Assembly (NCBI RefSeq): GCF_963678635.1
Contig: NC_087064.1
Coordinates: 3,781,926-3,845,925, forward strand
Origin: Symsagittifera roscoffensis
Lineage: Eukaryota; Xenacoelomorpha; Acoela; Convolutidae
DNA: 64,000 nt
Direction: 5' to 3'
This document shows, in pieces, positions 21,501 through 33,300 of the stretch. A model generated the notes under the pieces. The model did not search any database and was not told where the DNA came from. It worked only from the letters and a program-made list of their open reading frames with translations. The position numbers were made by a program, and so were the translations under genes. Each line of letters begins with the position of its first letter. The first letter of the stretch is position 1.

Positions 21501-22653
21501 GAATAATAGTTTCCAAGGTCCGCCTCCCCCGCCCAGCGAACCACCGTTCGGAAACTCAAATATCTTCCTCGAGGGTATCCCGTCAATGAACCAGAACGAC
21601 TTCAACTACGAAAGTCAGAACCCAGCTGCGAATTTTTCTAGTTCGTACCCCAGTAACGTCAACAGTAATTTCTACCAGGAAGATACGGCTACAACTAACT
21701 ACTCTTCGCGTGGTTATCTCGAAGAAGCGAATTTGCGAAGAAACTCAGGAGCTCACTCGCAGTTTGACTACGACGACGAAGAATCGGAAGAAGAGAGTTC
21801 GGATAACCAAGACGAACGAGAGGAAGACGACGGGTTAGTGACAACTCACAGTAGTAGCGGTTGGTCTTCGGAAGTCAGATCATCAAGCACATTTGTCGGT
21901 TCTGGTAACCAGGCTTCGACTTACAATCACCAGACTTCGGGATTCTCGAGTTCTCCAAGGTATGAAACGGCTCCGAACCAAATGCAGGGTGGCAATTTGA
22001 CTTCTCATAGCGCTGTTATTAGCTCTTCAAATAGCCAGAAGGAACCACAAGAAAGTGCACCGCCTCCCCCGTTTTCTCTATCGTACACTCAGAATGCAAT
22101 GCCACCTTCTCAACCAGCTGCGCCGAATCCATTCTCAAGAAGTGGACTTAGTGGAAATAGATCAAGTCAGTACCAACAATACCCAAATGCGTTCAAGGTC
22201 GCAGAAGCTTCTAAGATTCTGCCGCCGCCAGCGATGCCAACTCCTCACCATATGTATGAACCAACATCAGCAGGCGCAGAAACACAACCTCAGATGCCTC
22301 AGTATCGAGAGCCTCAGCAAGGTGATTGGAACACTGAAAATAGGTACGCACAAGAAAGCAATCAACACGCCTCGAAAGAAAACGTCGAAAATATTGGCTA
22401 TCAAACTGGCCTCAGAGGCTTTGAGCCTCCGTTTTCAAATGGAAATCAAAGTGTTAGCAACTCGAACCAATCAGATGTAATGAGTATAGGTCAAGAAAAA
22501 TCTTATGGGGCGCCTCCAATTGCTGAAAGTAATGATGAAAGTGAACCGCCAGTGATGCCGACATTTTTCAACCCCGCAAAGTTCAAATCTGTGGCATCAA
22601 TGGGACCCCCAGTTTTTCCGTCAATAACTTCAGGGAAAGGGGCAAAAAAGTAA
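18508..22653 (+). CDS. SEC16: Sec16, COPII/ER exit site scaffold, single exon
   Basis: The ATG at 18508 is the first in-frame start; the frame is closed upstream at 18448-18450. It gives about 1381 residues with no intron. Sec16 organises ER exit sites and binds Sec13, Sec23 and Sec24 during COPII coat assembly. Layout: a Tyr/Gln/Pro/Met-rich disordered N-terminal third; the central conserved domain from about residue 370 (PERFPGLHSIAKFSPNGAFL) through the helical ACE1-type region (LWGIALRFSQVM, NDPLKTYIIVKTCKDL, HLAIILSNCVNEEKMFEYC, KNLVLIGLP) to about 820; then a Ser/Asn/Gln/Pro-rich tail with an acidic block near 1085-1110, proline runs and the C-terminal PVMPTFFNPAKFKS. Sec16 genes in most animals have many introns, so the single long exon is unusual beside the intron-rich neighbours. 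A retrocopy is possible, but no poly(A) tail is seen. Confidence 0.93.
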   Translation: MSEKLRSSHAASSVLPDKPKYPTKTNSAFVPVLSANGASSNHNRTASRDSTPVSQVSYPGYGQPNAVAYNPQPMQFPQYPMTAQMGYPPLPGNIGMPAPSGMTGTHGVPGMSAAPGMPGGPGTPLSYYQHPMQQPQMSPYWPSYQTTSQQAYPMANQSYYQNNSYTSPQVNHQSTSGFEPMNSSTLNRPPSGKSKTGTNSDLPSPVTNSGAGNPGPEAGEKHGVNETSSRGHTPLINPPIPNQFSTPYNAYNNMHGNFGQPQQYPAQPMNYNPYMPAPSPYYPGYDMGTMQMYDQWYKMYANAMRNMYYPYMKKREKRSDRETTSVTRDSVYSPAESSAVGTNDDEVQSRVDNYVSPSVVTNASDSGRKTPERFPGLHSIAKFSPNGAFLFTDLQSGGKSHLYLHTFSVSSSTGFPEALETFPGPLYGQSWKAPKSEVKRYLSNRLKECRKMMRSFEPTDFFAQLGDVFDFMILLKYLLLLVDNDGAPDEVSICDILTEDLDENDKLDFDSPKSISLSDLNETILTSPCDDKRAEIMTKLTKMLLRGESKKFVELAVQEKLWGIALRFSQVMCPSLFNKVCIQFDQANVAINDPLKTYIIVKTCKDLHFVENEALSVNWKQHLAIILSNCVNEEKMFEYCMSLSDVLSGLRRPYASQLCNLLAKLDFDWPSYKVPKNLVLIGLPMEKSLAASVGKNFLPMTLTMIYEHAIKQSFPSFTIPYLQVCKLTLARKYLDCGKFETAFKYCENISVNLLVNANIVGLAFIVQLTEISFMLALKLSKTRDEWFKNLLELYRKITGMTLDVSQGENEVQKVASKSVTNVGKTAAYSTIESDSNIPERKSSSSLQYPRLQQVADPVNYTTVNSKVQQQQENHNLKLHDSSKPRSEQNSISNKFPGPKVPEDEIAATSVRPSFDHFEQYPSNTEQTFDPNTKRNSSNQFAGPSFDMNRNQMSDEVQMANLKRQTSRLSLGSTASSHTNNPLRRLGSKGSVTEQNDGMNNSFQGPPPPPSEPPFGNSNIFLEGIPSMNQNDFNYESQNPAANFSSSYPSNVNSNFYQEDTATTNYSSRGYLEEANLRRNSGAHSQFDYDDEESEEESSDNQDEREEDDGLVTTHSSSGWSSEVRSSSTFVGSGNQASTYNHQTSGFSSSPRYETAPNQMQGGNLTSHSAVISSSNSQKEPQESAPPPPFSLSYTQNAMPPSQPAAPNPFSRSGLSGNRSSQYQQYPNAFKVAEASKILPPPAMPTPHHMYEPTSAGAETQPQMPQYREPQQGDWNTENRYAQESNQHASKENVENIGYQTGLRGFEPPFSNGNQSVSNSNQSDVMSIGQEKSYGAPPIAESNDESEPPVMPTFFNPAKFKSVASMGPPVFPSITSGKGAKK

Positions 22654-24399
22654 AATGGTATTCATTTTGGTGCTTTAATTATGGTCGATTCAAATGTTTA
22701 TGTGATTTAATTTTATATTAGATATCATTCGCTTGAGGTGTTTAATTGTTGGATTTAAGGAATAATTAATGTTATATATGTTTGGAAATTTCCCCAATTT
22801 TATATCTAAATTTATTGTGTATCCAAGAATTGATTTTATTCTGAGCAATATTTTAAGGTCAGGAGTTTTTGTACGACCACTCGAAACGGGGAGGGTTTTT
22901 GTATTCGGGTGTGTTGTAGTTTTTTCAAGCAAAATCTCTATAGTCTTTTTGTGCATACAGTGTGGCTGGAAAATTGTGGCACGCTGTCCACGCTACAGTT
23001 GTGGCACGCTGTCCAAAATGAATTCATTTTTCTGAGCGTATCCGGTACACTTAGCCTGGAGGTAAAGAATACGCAAAGGTCCTGGGTTCGCTTTTCACCA
23101 GGACCTGTTTTTTTTCAAAGAAGGAATATTCTGTTTCAAATAAAGTTGTCGGCCTGTAATTTGTCTGCTTATGTTTTGTAGATTAAGTTACCTCGTCTAA
23201 GAATCGTCTTTTTTGCTGCTCGCAATTTTTTTTTGATATTGCTTTGTTATGATTTAATCCTGTTATTTGTATTTTTCTAAGTCTTTAGTAGTATTTAACT
23301 TATGTTGTTCCCGAAAGAAGAATAAGTCTTCGAAATTTTTTAAGCATTTATGATTTTCCAGAATTTCGTAAAATTGCGATTTCTCAAAAATTACAAGGTC
23401 CGTAGAGTCCATAATTTAAGGTCGAACTCGCAGTCGCACACTTGTCAGGTAGCATCTAAAGACACGGTTTAAAAATAACGAAGTAGAAAACGCATTTAAA
23501 TCTTCTAAATTTAATTTGATTTTTCTAGATTTTGAAAGAAAAAATATATGATTTCAGGGCATCTGAAAGAAAAACAAAAAGATTTTGAGCCATCAAGACA
23601 TCGAATCTTTTGCGAATGAAAAAAGTCTCCAGAAGCACTATTTAGGCAACCATTTTCTAACGAGTGAAAATTATCACGATAAGCAAATTAGTAATGATTG
23701 CTTACACCAGATGAATTATGTTAAACTTTTTTGGAAGCTGAACACGACTGAAAAAGATCGAATATGATTCCAGACTCGATTAGGCAGGGAATTCTGACTT
23801 TCCCAGACATTTTTAGGAGCTAAAAATACAAACGCGCCAACAGTTCTAAAAAGGGGTTTGGTTTTAGCAGCGATTGTATTCGATTGTCATTGAAATCAGC
23901 ATCTTTTCCTTAATAGTTGATTTTTTCTGATGTTTTCAGTTATTAAGAATGAAGCGAGAGATTAGATATGTGTTATTATTTATTACAACTATGCGATGAA
24001 CTAAACTGACCAATGTTGCAGCGCTATGGCAGGACAGTGCTCTTAAATTGAGAGAAGAATCAATAGTTGTGGAATCAGCACAGTAAAGTAAACTCTGCGT
24101 GGAATCAATTCAGAAACATCTGGCGTTGCTATTTCACCACTGTTGCTCTTTTACCCTATCGATTACATTGATTTTGCTTTGACTTAGTTGTACACTTGTT
24201 AAAAATATATTTCTTCACCATTACTTGGCTAAAAAAAATCCTTTTCGTACTTGAATTTGCAACCACGCTTTACAAAAAAAATATTTCAATTTCATCAACC
24301 CATCAGTTGCTATTTCCCAAAATTCAATTTCATATCTCATTTAAAAGTGTAAATTACCACCTGTTGCTATTAAATGTAGGGTAGCATTGTTGAGTCAAA
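22654..24399 (+). other. Spacer between Sec16 and the MANSC/Kunitz gene
   Basis: No supported gene. It contains a fragment of R1 near 22880-22935 (GTATTCGGGTGTGTTGTAG), a short direct repeat of TTGTGGCACGCTGTCC at 22974-23010, and a tRNA-like stretch at 23035-23110 (TTAGCCTGGAGGTAAAGAA, then CTGGGTTCGC) that is probably a SINE head. AATAAA occurs near 23139. Confidence 0.4.
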
Positions 24400-27300
24400 A
24401 TGGAACTCAGCTTACGTTTTTTACTGGAAGTTACCTTTCTAATCGGAATCAGTTTTTGCAATGATGGATCCTCGGTCTCGGAAGACAGCTACAGCACGTT
24501 TGATGGCTACGATATTGATTTGGGCGAAACTGAAAAGCTAGGCGGCGAGTTGTTGGGAAAAGCGAGTTCGAATAAGCTGAAGGGCTTGATGGAGAAATGC
24601 AAGCTAAAGTGCTCTGCGAAATTTGACGCAGGTAAGTTTTTGTTCCGACCACCAAAGATGTGGAAATATTTTGGATTTTGATTTTTGTCAATGTTAAACT
24701 CAGATAGCACAGAAACGGCTATATTGAAGCGTTTTCAATTCTGTTTCCAGGGGCGAGGAAAAATTCAGGAAGCGTTTTTCCAGTATCAAGAAATACGGTG
24801 TGAAAAATTTGCTATCGGAGAGTCAGTACGAAAGTAAATTACTAATATCTTTAAAGGAAGTTAATTATAATCTTCAGAACGCTTTTGTTAAGATATAACA
24901 ATCCTCAATAATTTTGTCCAAAAATGGAAAGTTTTTTCATCTGTGATTGATTTCCCGAAAAGTATTGCTCGGAACCGTTTCGATATTGTCCGGAAAATAC
25001 CGCAGCCGCCGGTCATGTAACATTTTGTAACAATGTTATGGATTAGCTAGTGTTTCTTTAGCCAAATTTTAGGTGAAGCGAGGGGGTCAAGTGAGATATC
25101 GTAAAGAGCACGAAATTTACGAATGATATGATAAGAAAAATTTATTTATCTAGACATTTATATATAATTTTAGCTATTATACCATCTCATTAAACTATTT
25201 TTGTCGCCTTAAAGAAAAAAAGAGAAAATTGAAGAAAAAAAACAGTTCTCGTTATTTTTTTTTTTCAATTTTTCACTCCAATCTTTGGTCGGAGTATTCT
25301 ATACAACTTACACATCAACTGGATATCCTTGTTAAATTTTGTATTTTTTTGTTTTTCCCTTCTTGAATACGAGTTTAATGTTCTTGCAATATGTTTTTCA
25401 CTTGTTTTGTGGTCCAGACTGCAACATAGTGGTGTACCAGCCGGCCAAAGTGCAGTGTCTGCTGATGGACTGTGGGGTGGACAGTGCCAACTGCTACTTC
25501 TTCGAGGCAGAATCAAAGAAGACAAACAAGAACAATGCACCTGTCATCTTTAAGAGAACCAAAGCTCAAGTCGAACAGGGTAAGTCAGGGGCCGATTTAA
25601 TTGGGGGAGGGGGTAGGGGGCGGTGGGTTATGAAAGAAGGACGGCCTTCCTGTCACGAATTTTACCCGTTTATAGCAGACAGGGACCCCTTTTGATACTA
25701 TTTTGAGCCATCGAGTTATGGCTGACAGACCCTTTTCTGAAGGCGTCATTGGCGCCAATGTATATTAATTTTGAGGGGGGAGCACGCCAAAAACGACGTA
25801 AAATTTCCATCAAAACTTTCCAAAACGTGCTCAAAAACATTGGCAAAAATTTTGTGATCGAGTATTTAGTTAATTTAGGAGAGCTCGGAAAATCAATTTG
25901 GTCGACCTACAAAAGTTTTAAAAAAATTTTTCCGCCGTTAGGGTAAATTATGTATATTGTGGTCTCAATTTTTCAGTCCTTTCAACGAATGAAAAAATTT
26001 TGTTTAAGAGCTGATGAACGTAGTTCAGTCTTTTATAAATGTCGTGACTTTTTTAATTTTTGTTTTCTTTTACCTCCCCGCCCCACCTGTGATTCTGATT
26101 TTTACCGATAATTTTTATAGTTCAAGTTAACGTTAATATTGTGCGATTGTCTAAGAGTCGATGAACATACACTAACGGACAAAATTAAACGCAAGTTCAG
26201 GTTTCTTATCTCTGAAAGGCTTTTTTAATGTCCATTTTGGGCAACATTTACTACGATTTTTAGTAAAAATTTTATATAGACCAAGAGCAAATGATCAAAG
26301 CTACCCTCTATGAAACTATCAATATTTGCTTTCATAGACTTACCAACGTAATCCGGGTCTGAAAATGCCAGATTTCGTCATCTTCACTAATATTTGCGTC
26401 GTTGTGAACTCTTATGCGACGTGAAACATTCTCAGCGAGATATTTGAAATAATCGGTGTAAAAATTTTACTACTCTCGACTGTTATTTACTTTTTGACGC
26501 CGATTGAAAAATTTAGTGCAGATGAGGAAATCTGTCATTTTCAGACCCGGATTACGTTGGCGAGTCTTTGAAACTAAATATTGATTGTTTTATAGAGAAG
26601 AGCTTTGATAATTAGCTCTTAGTCGATTTAAAAATTTTGCTGAAAAACGAATTAAGTGTTGGCCAAAATGGACATAAAAAGGCCTTTTAGAGAGTAAAAA
26701 CGTGAATTTGCGCTTTTTTTGTCTTCCAGTGTAGTTCAGACTTTTAGATAAGTCGCGATGAATATTGTTCCGGCTCAAATTGACTTTTTTGTGGCTTGAT
26801 TTTTGATTTTTTTCAAGTTCAGTTCATTTTCTTTGATAAAAGGAAGGCAAACTCCACTATCTAAAAGCGAAAGCGTAAAGGTCACGAAAGCTGTGATCGA
26901 CTTCTAGTTTCGAAAGTGGAATTAAGTTTTCAGATTTCCCAGCGAAATAAATAATTTTACCTGTAGCTCTGGTCTTCTCAAATTGGGTTAATTTTATCAA
27001 AAAGTGCTATTCATAATTTGTTCTAGAAATTTAAAGAGTTTGTTCTTTGATTTTCTATTTTTTTCAACAAAGAGAACAAGCAGTATTTTTTTGTTATATA
27101 ATAATAATGGTCGTTTCTGCGATTGGAAGAGGATCTATGAAAGGCTTTGCAGCCTGTCTAAGCATAATCAGTTCCTCTTATTTCCCCAGATTCCGGACTG
27201 AGTTATTTTGTTGAGCGAAGCTCTTTTTTTAGCGACTCAAGGTCGTTTTTTTGCGTCTAGAACTTTCACGTGGTACCAATATTGCAGCCGAAATCGGTCA

Positions 27301-30300
27301 GGCTGTGGTAGACCTGAAGTTAAAGGTCAAGTGAGAGCTCGGCCTCGTAGACTGTCATTGCCATGGCAGGGTTCAATACTTGCGTTCATTGACTCTTTTC
27401 CAACTGTTAGTTGGCCATTTTTGGTATTTTTCAGTTCAAGGTTTTTCCGCCTTGTTTTGTGACTTGCAGTTGGTTATCGACTTTGAAAGATATAGTTGCT
27501 GTACACTACGATCAGCCAATTGATTTGGGAGTTGTATCTGATTTAGAACCTGATAATGATAAAGACGAAGATAGTGAAACCGGGAAGGATAGTAGCGCTG
27601 AAGTGGGCTATGAGACTACTGATGTGAGAAATCATGACGTCACTTCAGAGAGGCCTGAGAGTGTGGATGAAACTACAGTGTTAGAAGGAGAGGAAGAAAC
27701 CGAGCGAGATCCGTTTCAGTTCCCGTCCAGCCCAAGTGAGTTAGATCTGATAATTGACGTACGTAACACGCCAAATCGCAGCAAAAGACAACTCACTCAA
27801 AATAGTTGACGGAAGCAGTTACTTCATGAAATGAATAACCAGTCTTTTTAAGTATCAATAAACAAAGCAATCTTTTTAAGTATCGACAAACAAAGCAATC
27901 TAATATTCCATACAAGACAAATCAAGGAGAAGATCATTGGTTTTAGAATAGCAGTCCCATTTTTTCAGACAAATTTTTGAGATCCGAGGAGCTTCGACTT
28001 TGTTTAAGTTAGTTATGTAACCTTATCATAAAATATGTCGTAAATTCTGCACAGGAGTCGCTAATTGTTCTGATAAGACTAAGTAGTTAATTGAATACCA
28101 TGGGATGAAATTGATCAGTTTCACCTGTTTGAATCCCTTTGGAAGCCGTTTGAGTTGACATAACTGAATAATTAATCGATTCTATTTGAAAGTTTGGTTT
28201 CGTAGCTGTTGCTTTGTTTCAGATGAAGACGGAACTGATCCGGCTATCCCGGGACCATTTGACAAGGATGATTCGAATGGTATATAAGCATGCGCAGTTC
28301 AATGAACCTTTAGATAATACTTTTCACCTTTGCTATTAGCCAAGGTATTGCAATCGGGTACTAGACTTTCTGACGAAAAAAGATCTGCTAACAGAGGGGC
28401 GAAATATAGAAAGGATAAGTATAATCTTGATTGCTATATAGGTGGTTGATATGTTCTTGTTTGATAAAAACAGATATTATGAAAATGTATAGGATCGGTT
28501 TTTTTTTTAATTTTTTTTGAGACGCTGTGGAAAAATTTTTCTTTCAAAAATTTAGTTTTTCTCAAAAACTGCTCAGCCGAGTTTCAAAAAGAAGTATCAG
28601 TGGGAAGTGCGCCCACTACCCTGTGTGCCTGCATAATACCCTAGTCTCTTCTTATCTTAACCCACTTTCTGCAGCCTTCGATAAAGTGTGTGAGGTGAAT
28701 TTTTGATGCATAGTTTTGGATTTTTTACATTTTCTCAAAAACTACCCTCCCAAATCTGAGATTTTGATTTCAATCAAAAGGACGCATTATGGGAAGCTCA
28801 CCTGCATCAGCGGCTACACCCAATTTTTTTTACACAAAGAGTCATGACCCTTGAAAAAGTCAAATTTTCCGATTTTTGACCGTTTAATTTTTTGACTTGT
28901 CTCAAAAACTACCCTCCCGAATCTGAGATATTGGTTTCACACAAAAAAGTTATGGCCCTCAGAAAATTCAAATTTTTGCTTTGTTGGCCGTTTTTTCAAA
29001 CTTTTTGACAGTTCTCAAAAACTACCCTCCCGAATCTGAGATATTTGTTTTAAAGGGTAGAACGAGTTGTGGGAGGATCCGTTGCATAAACAGTTACGCA
29101 CAATTTTTCTTGCACAATTTTGCTTAATTTTTCATTTAATTCGCTCAGTATACTAATTTCTTTGTGATATCTTTAGTTCACCGATGTGATCAGCCCTCGA
29201 AAGTGGGTCCATGCAGGGCAGCCATGCCTCGCTACTTCTTCAACACAGTCACCAAAGAGTGTGAGATGTTCATCTATGGAGGCTGCAACGCCAACAGGAA
29301 CAACTTCGTCAGTTTGGTGGACTGTCAGATTGCATGCAGGAAGGGATTCAGTGACTCGTCTTTATCTTCTTCATCTACCGATAAGGTCACAGGTAAGGAC
29401 AAGTGTTGAGATAGCTTGAAATAACTAGCTCGCTTGAAATGTTGAAATAAACTAAAGTCTTTTAGTTCCAAAAAGAAACTCACTAGTTAAACGTCAATCA
29501 ACTTAATTAAGCAACTTATGATTATTGTTAGGTTTTAAGAGCTTATAAGTTCTGAAAAGTTATCTTTATGAGACTAAGTTCAAAATTAGTTTAGAAAGTT
29601 TTGCGATGTTGCGAAAAAGCGCTTAAGGTTTAGGTTATTTTATCTGATTTTTTTTAATGCTCAGAAATTTAAAAACAGGATTCCTTTATGTTAACTAGAA
29701 AGTTGAAGTTTTTTTATTAACTCATTGTAGCTTTCAAGCACTATAATAAACTGAGATTGCTTCAATCAGAAATTTGGTATCCGAAAATGAAATAAGGAAA
29801 CTGAATGTTGAAAACTGATAGAAAAAACATCGTTTTTTAACTTGAAATATTTAATTTTTCATGATGGTAAAATTTTCAAAGCTTTCATCTCAAAGCAATA
29901 ACTTTTTATGAAGAAGTTCCTGAGAAGCGAAATGGAGGAAATAACGATTCTTCTGTCCAGTTCGTGAACGACTCTTCTTCATCGCATCACTCTAATTCGT
30001 TCACGCCTATCAATAGTGCACACAGAGGTCAAGTTGAATCAAGGGTGGCATCTGGCAATTTGAGCACAGTGTATCAACTGGAGGCACTGGTTCCTCTATT
30101 TGTGGGCATTCTTATATCGCTTCTGATGATATTCATCGTAGTGTTCAGGTCAGTCGCCTTTCAATGTCCTAAAGGTCAGTCACTTTTCAATGCCTTAACC
30201 CTCTTCTGCGTGGTTTTTTGTTTTTTGGTATAAAAGTTTTTTTTTCGGTGGCTTTGGTCTCGGGTCGTACTGAAAACTCACGCTTGAAAAGCTGAAAATG

Positions 30301-33300
30301 ATTTCAACACTCCTTCATATGATTTTACCTCGTTACGCTGATGTAACTTCATGTGTTACTGCCGAAAAATAACTAACTTCGAAATTTTCGAAGCACAGCA
30401 TGAAACAAAACGCGTTTGAAATCACTCAAAAACCTATTTCAAATGAAAGTTTTGAAGCAGTTTTTGTCTTAAGTGAAACAAAGATAAGCTTCACATTTTT
30501 CGCACTGGGTTTGAATAATGCCTTTGCATTCCGGGTTAATACAACGCACACGTTTGTCCACGAAAACTATCCAATGGTCGTAACCATCTGTTCTAACTTC
30601 TTTTTTGGGTATAGGTTCTGCCGAGTATAGCATATGTTCATAATCGGTTTCGGAAAATCGGGGGCGCCCTAATCTGTTTTCTCGAGATCGAATTATTGAC
30701 ATAAGGCCGAAGCAACTCTTCCTTTGAGTTAACACAAGTCAACTGTTTCCGGGGCATCGGCATAATCACGTGTACCAACTGTTGATAATGGCTATGTCGG
30801 TGTAATGCAAAAATATTTTTTGATAAAATCTCTTTCGGCTATCAATTTTGATTCTATACAAGGACAAAATTTGAAAATGCTCAGGGGTCAAAGTAAGCGT
30901 TGAATTAATAATGTTTTTTTTCTCTCTCTGGCATACAAATTTGATATATTGGAGATATACCGCACAAAGTTTTCGTCGAAGTAAGCCTCGATGTAATTAA
31001 TCAGATCTCTAATTTGGGTAACTGGGGTTCGAGAAAGTTTGAATCCGCAGATGTCCATAGGATCTCTACTTGTTTTCCATCGTGTATTTCCCTTCCATGT
31101 TGATTCTGCCTCATCTGTCGAGGTTGGAACCAAATGGACCAACAGCGCTTCGTCATCAATCGAGAAACCATCGGAGGTGGCGTTAAGCAGTGTCGAAGTA
31201 CAACAGCGCCGAAACTGAAAATGTGTTCAACAGAGCCAATAATTGAGGATATTTGAATATTTCGAGTTCTGTTAAAATGGCCATATTTGAATTTTAAACT
31301 TCCGTAGATTTGAAATAATTTGGTTGTCAGTGATTTGGGATCAGTAAAAACAGTATTCAAAATAAATTTTGGCACTGTAGAACAACGTTTCCTTTTTTGG
31401 CACTGTTGTACTTCGGCACTTTTGTACTGCCCCCGGTGCTTATTCATACGCCTAAAATTAAAAGTATTCCTATAGGTCCCGAAATTAAAAAGGGGTCACA
31501 TAAGTCCCAAATCTTTTCAATTGGTCCGCGCTCGTCGCCGCTTCGGCGATAACCGGCTCTAAATTTCGTAGAAAAGCTTGCAATACGTCGGTGGAACTGC
31601 GGCGGGCGCTATTCTGTAATTTGAGTTTATACTGCGTGAGCGGTAAATAATCAATTCATAAATTCGTTGGCTCAACTTTCAACCAAGCTGAATTCAAGAA
31701 GATAAGTTTTGGGACTTATGCGACTGATTTTTATTTTTATTTTGATTGCTATGAATATTGGAATCTATGGGAATTCACCCTGCACCCCAATTGAACTGCG
31801 CTCTTCGTGGGACTCTGTTTCACACACTGAGTCAGTGGTCAGTGTTTTCGTGAACACAGTGCTCGCTTACGCGGTTTTTTTTGTATTTGAACTGACTTCT
31901 TGGAGGTTGTTGCGATTTGAACTGACTTCTTGGAGGTTGTTTTGTCTCAATCCAGTTCGAGTCCACTGCCCACTTAACAAAAAGGCCCGTTAAAGGCCCT
32001 CGGTTAGTCCATTGTTACACAAGCAAGGCTTGTGTGATAGTATGAACTCATTTTTTTTTCAACCTAAGTCGCAAATATTAGTGTTGATTTTGAAAGTGTT
32101 CATTTTGATCATTAACCAGCTATTAAGTACAGCCAATGCTAAGGATATTAATACAGACTATTATATTTAAAATAGCACTTTAGCTTCAAGGTATCATGGA
32201 TCTGTAGCGTAGAGGTTGGGAAGGAAACCGCAACAAAATATAGGGTTCGAACCTGGGCAGGGTTAGATGTTCCTAATGTTCCTAGAACTTTTTCGTAACT
32301 AGTTAAAATGCATCCGCTCTATAAATTGAGGCATGTTTGTTGGTAATTTCTTTTTTTTTCAAATTGACCGGTACTGCTAATGCTTCATAATTGGCCTGCG
32401 TCAGAGAAAGAAAAAAGTACTACTAATGCGTCATAATTGGCGTGCGTCACTGTAGTCTCAAATTTTTACTCTTTTTCCCAGTAGCGCTATGGATCATACT
32501 TTTGCTTGTGTATGCGAAATGCAACTTCGCCCCTGTGTAAATTTTTTATATCCTATTTTTTGTTTTTGTTTCTTTCCTTGCCCATTCAATTCGAACAGTA
32601 TTTTGGTCTTAAATTTTGCAGTTTAAGTTGATCATCATATTGGTTCCAAATCACATAAATGGTTTCCGTAAGCCAAAAGTCATTAATACTGCTGGTTTTG
32701 ACCGTTTGGTCATTCTACAAAACAAGAACATTGTTAAGGAGTGAGTGCGGTCTAAAAGCAGACGGCCATTATTTCATACCCGTCAAAAAGTAGACAAATA
32801 CAAGCGTCGACCAATCAGAATGGAGATAAAAAAAAATGAAGTCAAGCAAAAAAATATTCTTTTATTCTGTATAGTTGTTCACTTTTGATTGTCTAATACA
32901 GTTTTTGTCTTGTTTAGGACGTGTCTTATTTATAGTTTGTCTACTTTTTGATACGTAACCATTGTTTCATGAGGTTCAATGAGCTTAAATTGTCTTCCAT
33001 CCTATTTCTGGATCATTTTTATGAAAGGAGAGTATCGCAAATAGATGCAAATGGGTACAGCTCGGTGGAATCCATTATAGGCTAATGTTTCAAAAAAATC
33101 AGCCAATCAAATTTCAATTTTCCAAAGAGAAAATTGAAAATTTCAAAGAAAGTAAACATTTCCAGTGACACTGTATTAATATTGGCAGAATTAAAAAACC
33201 GGCAGAATTATGCAGAGTTTTCAAATTGTGCAACAAATCTTATTTTTCGAGGGTTTCGTTATAAAAGAAGCAAATTATCCTTTTATTTTATTCCTTTTAG

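Noticed and set aside
27468..27490. CAG at 27463-27468 as the acceptor of MANSC/Kunitz exon 4
   Set aside because: It looks better as a splice site, but exon 3 ends in phase 1 and this acceptor would shift the frame to an early stop; AAAG at 27489 keeps it.
31709..31993. Small secreted protein with a hydrophobic start
   Set aside because: The frame ends in duplicated repeat sequence (ACTTCTTGGAGGTTGTT twice), lies inside an intron and has no splice or family support.
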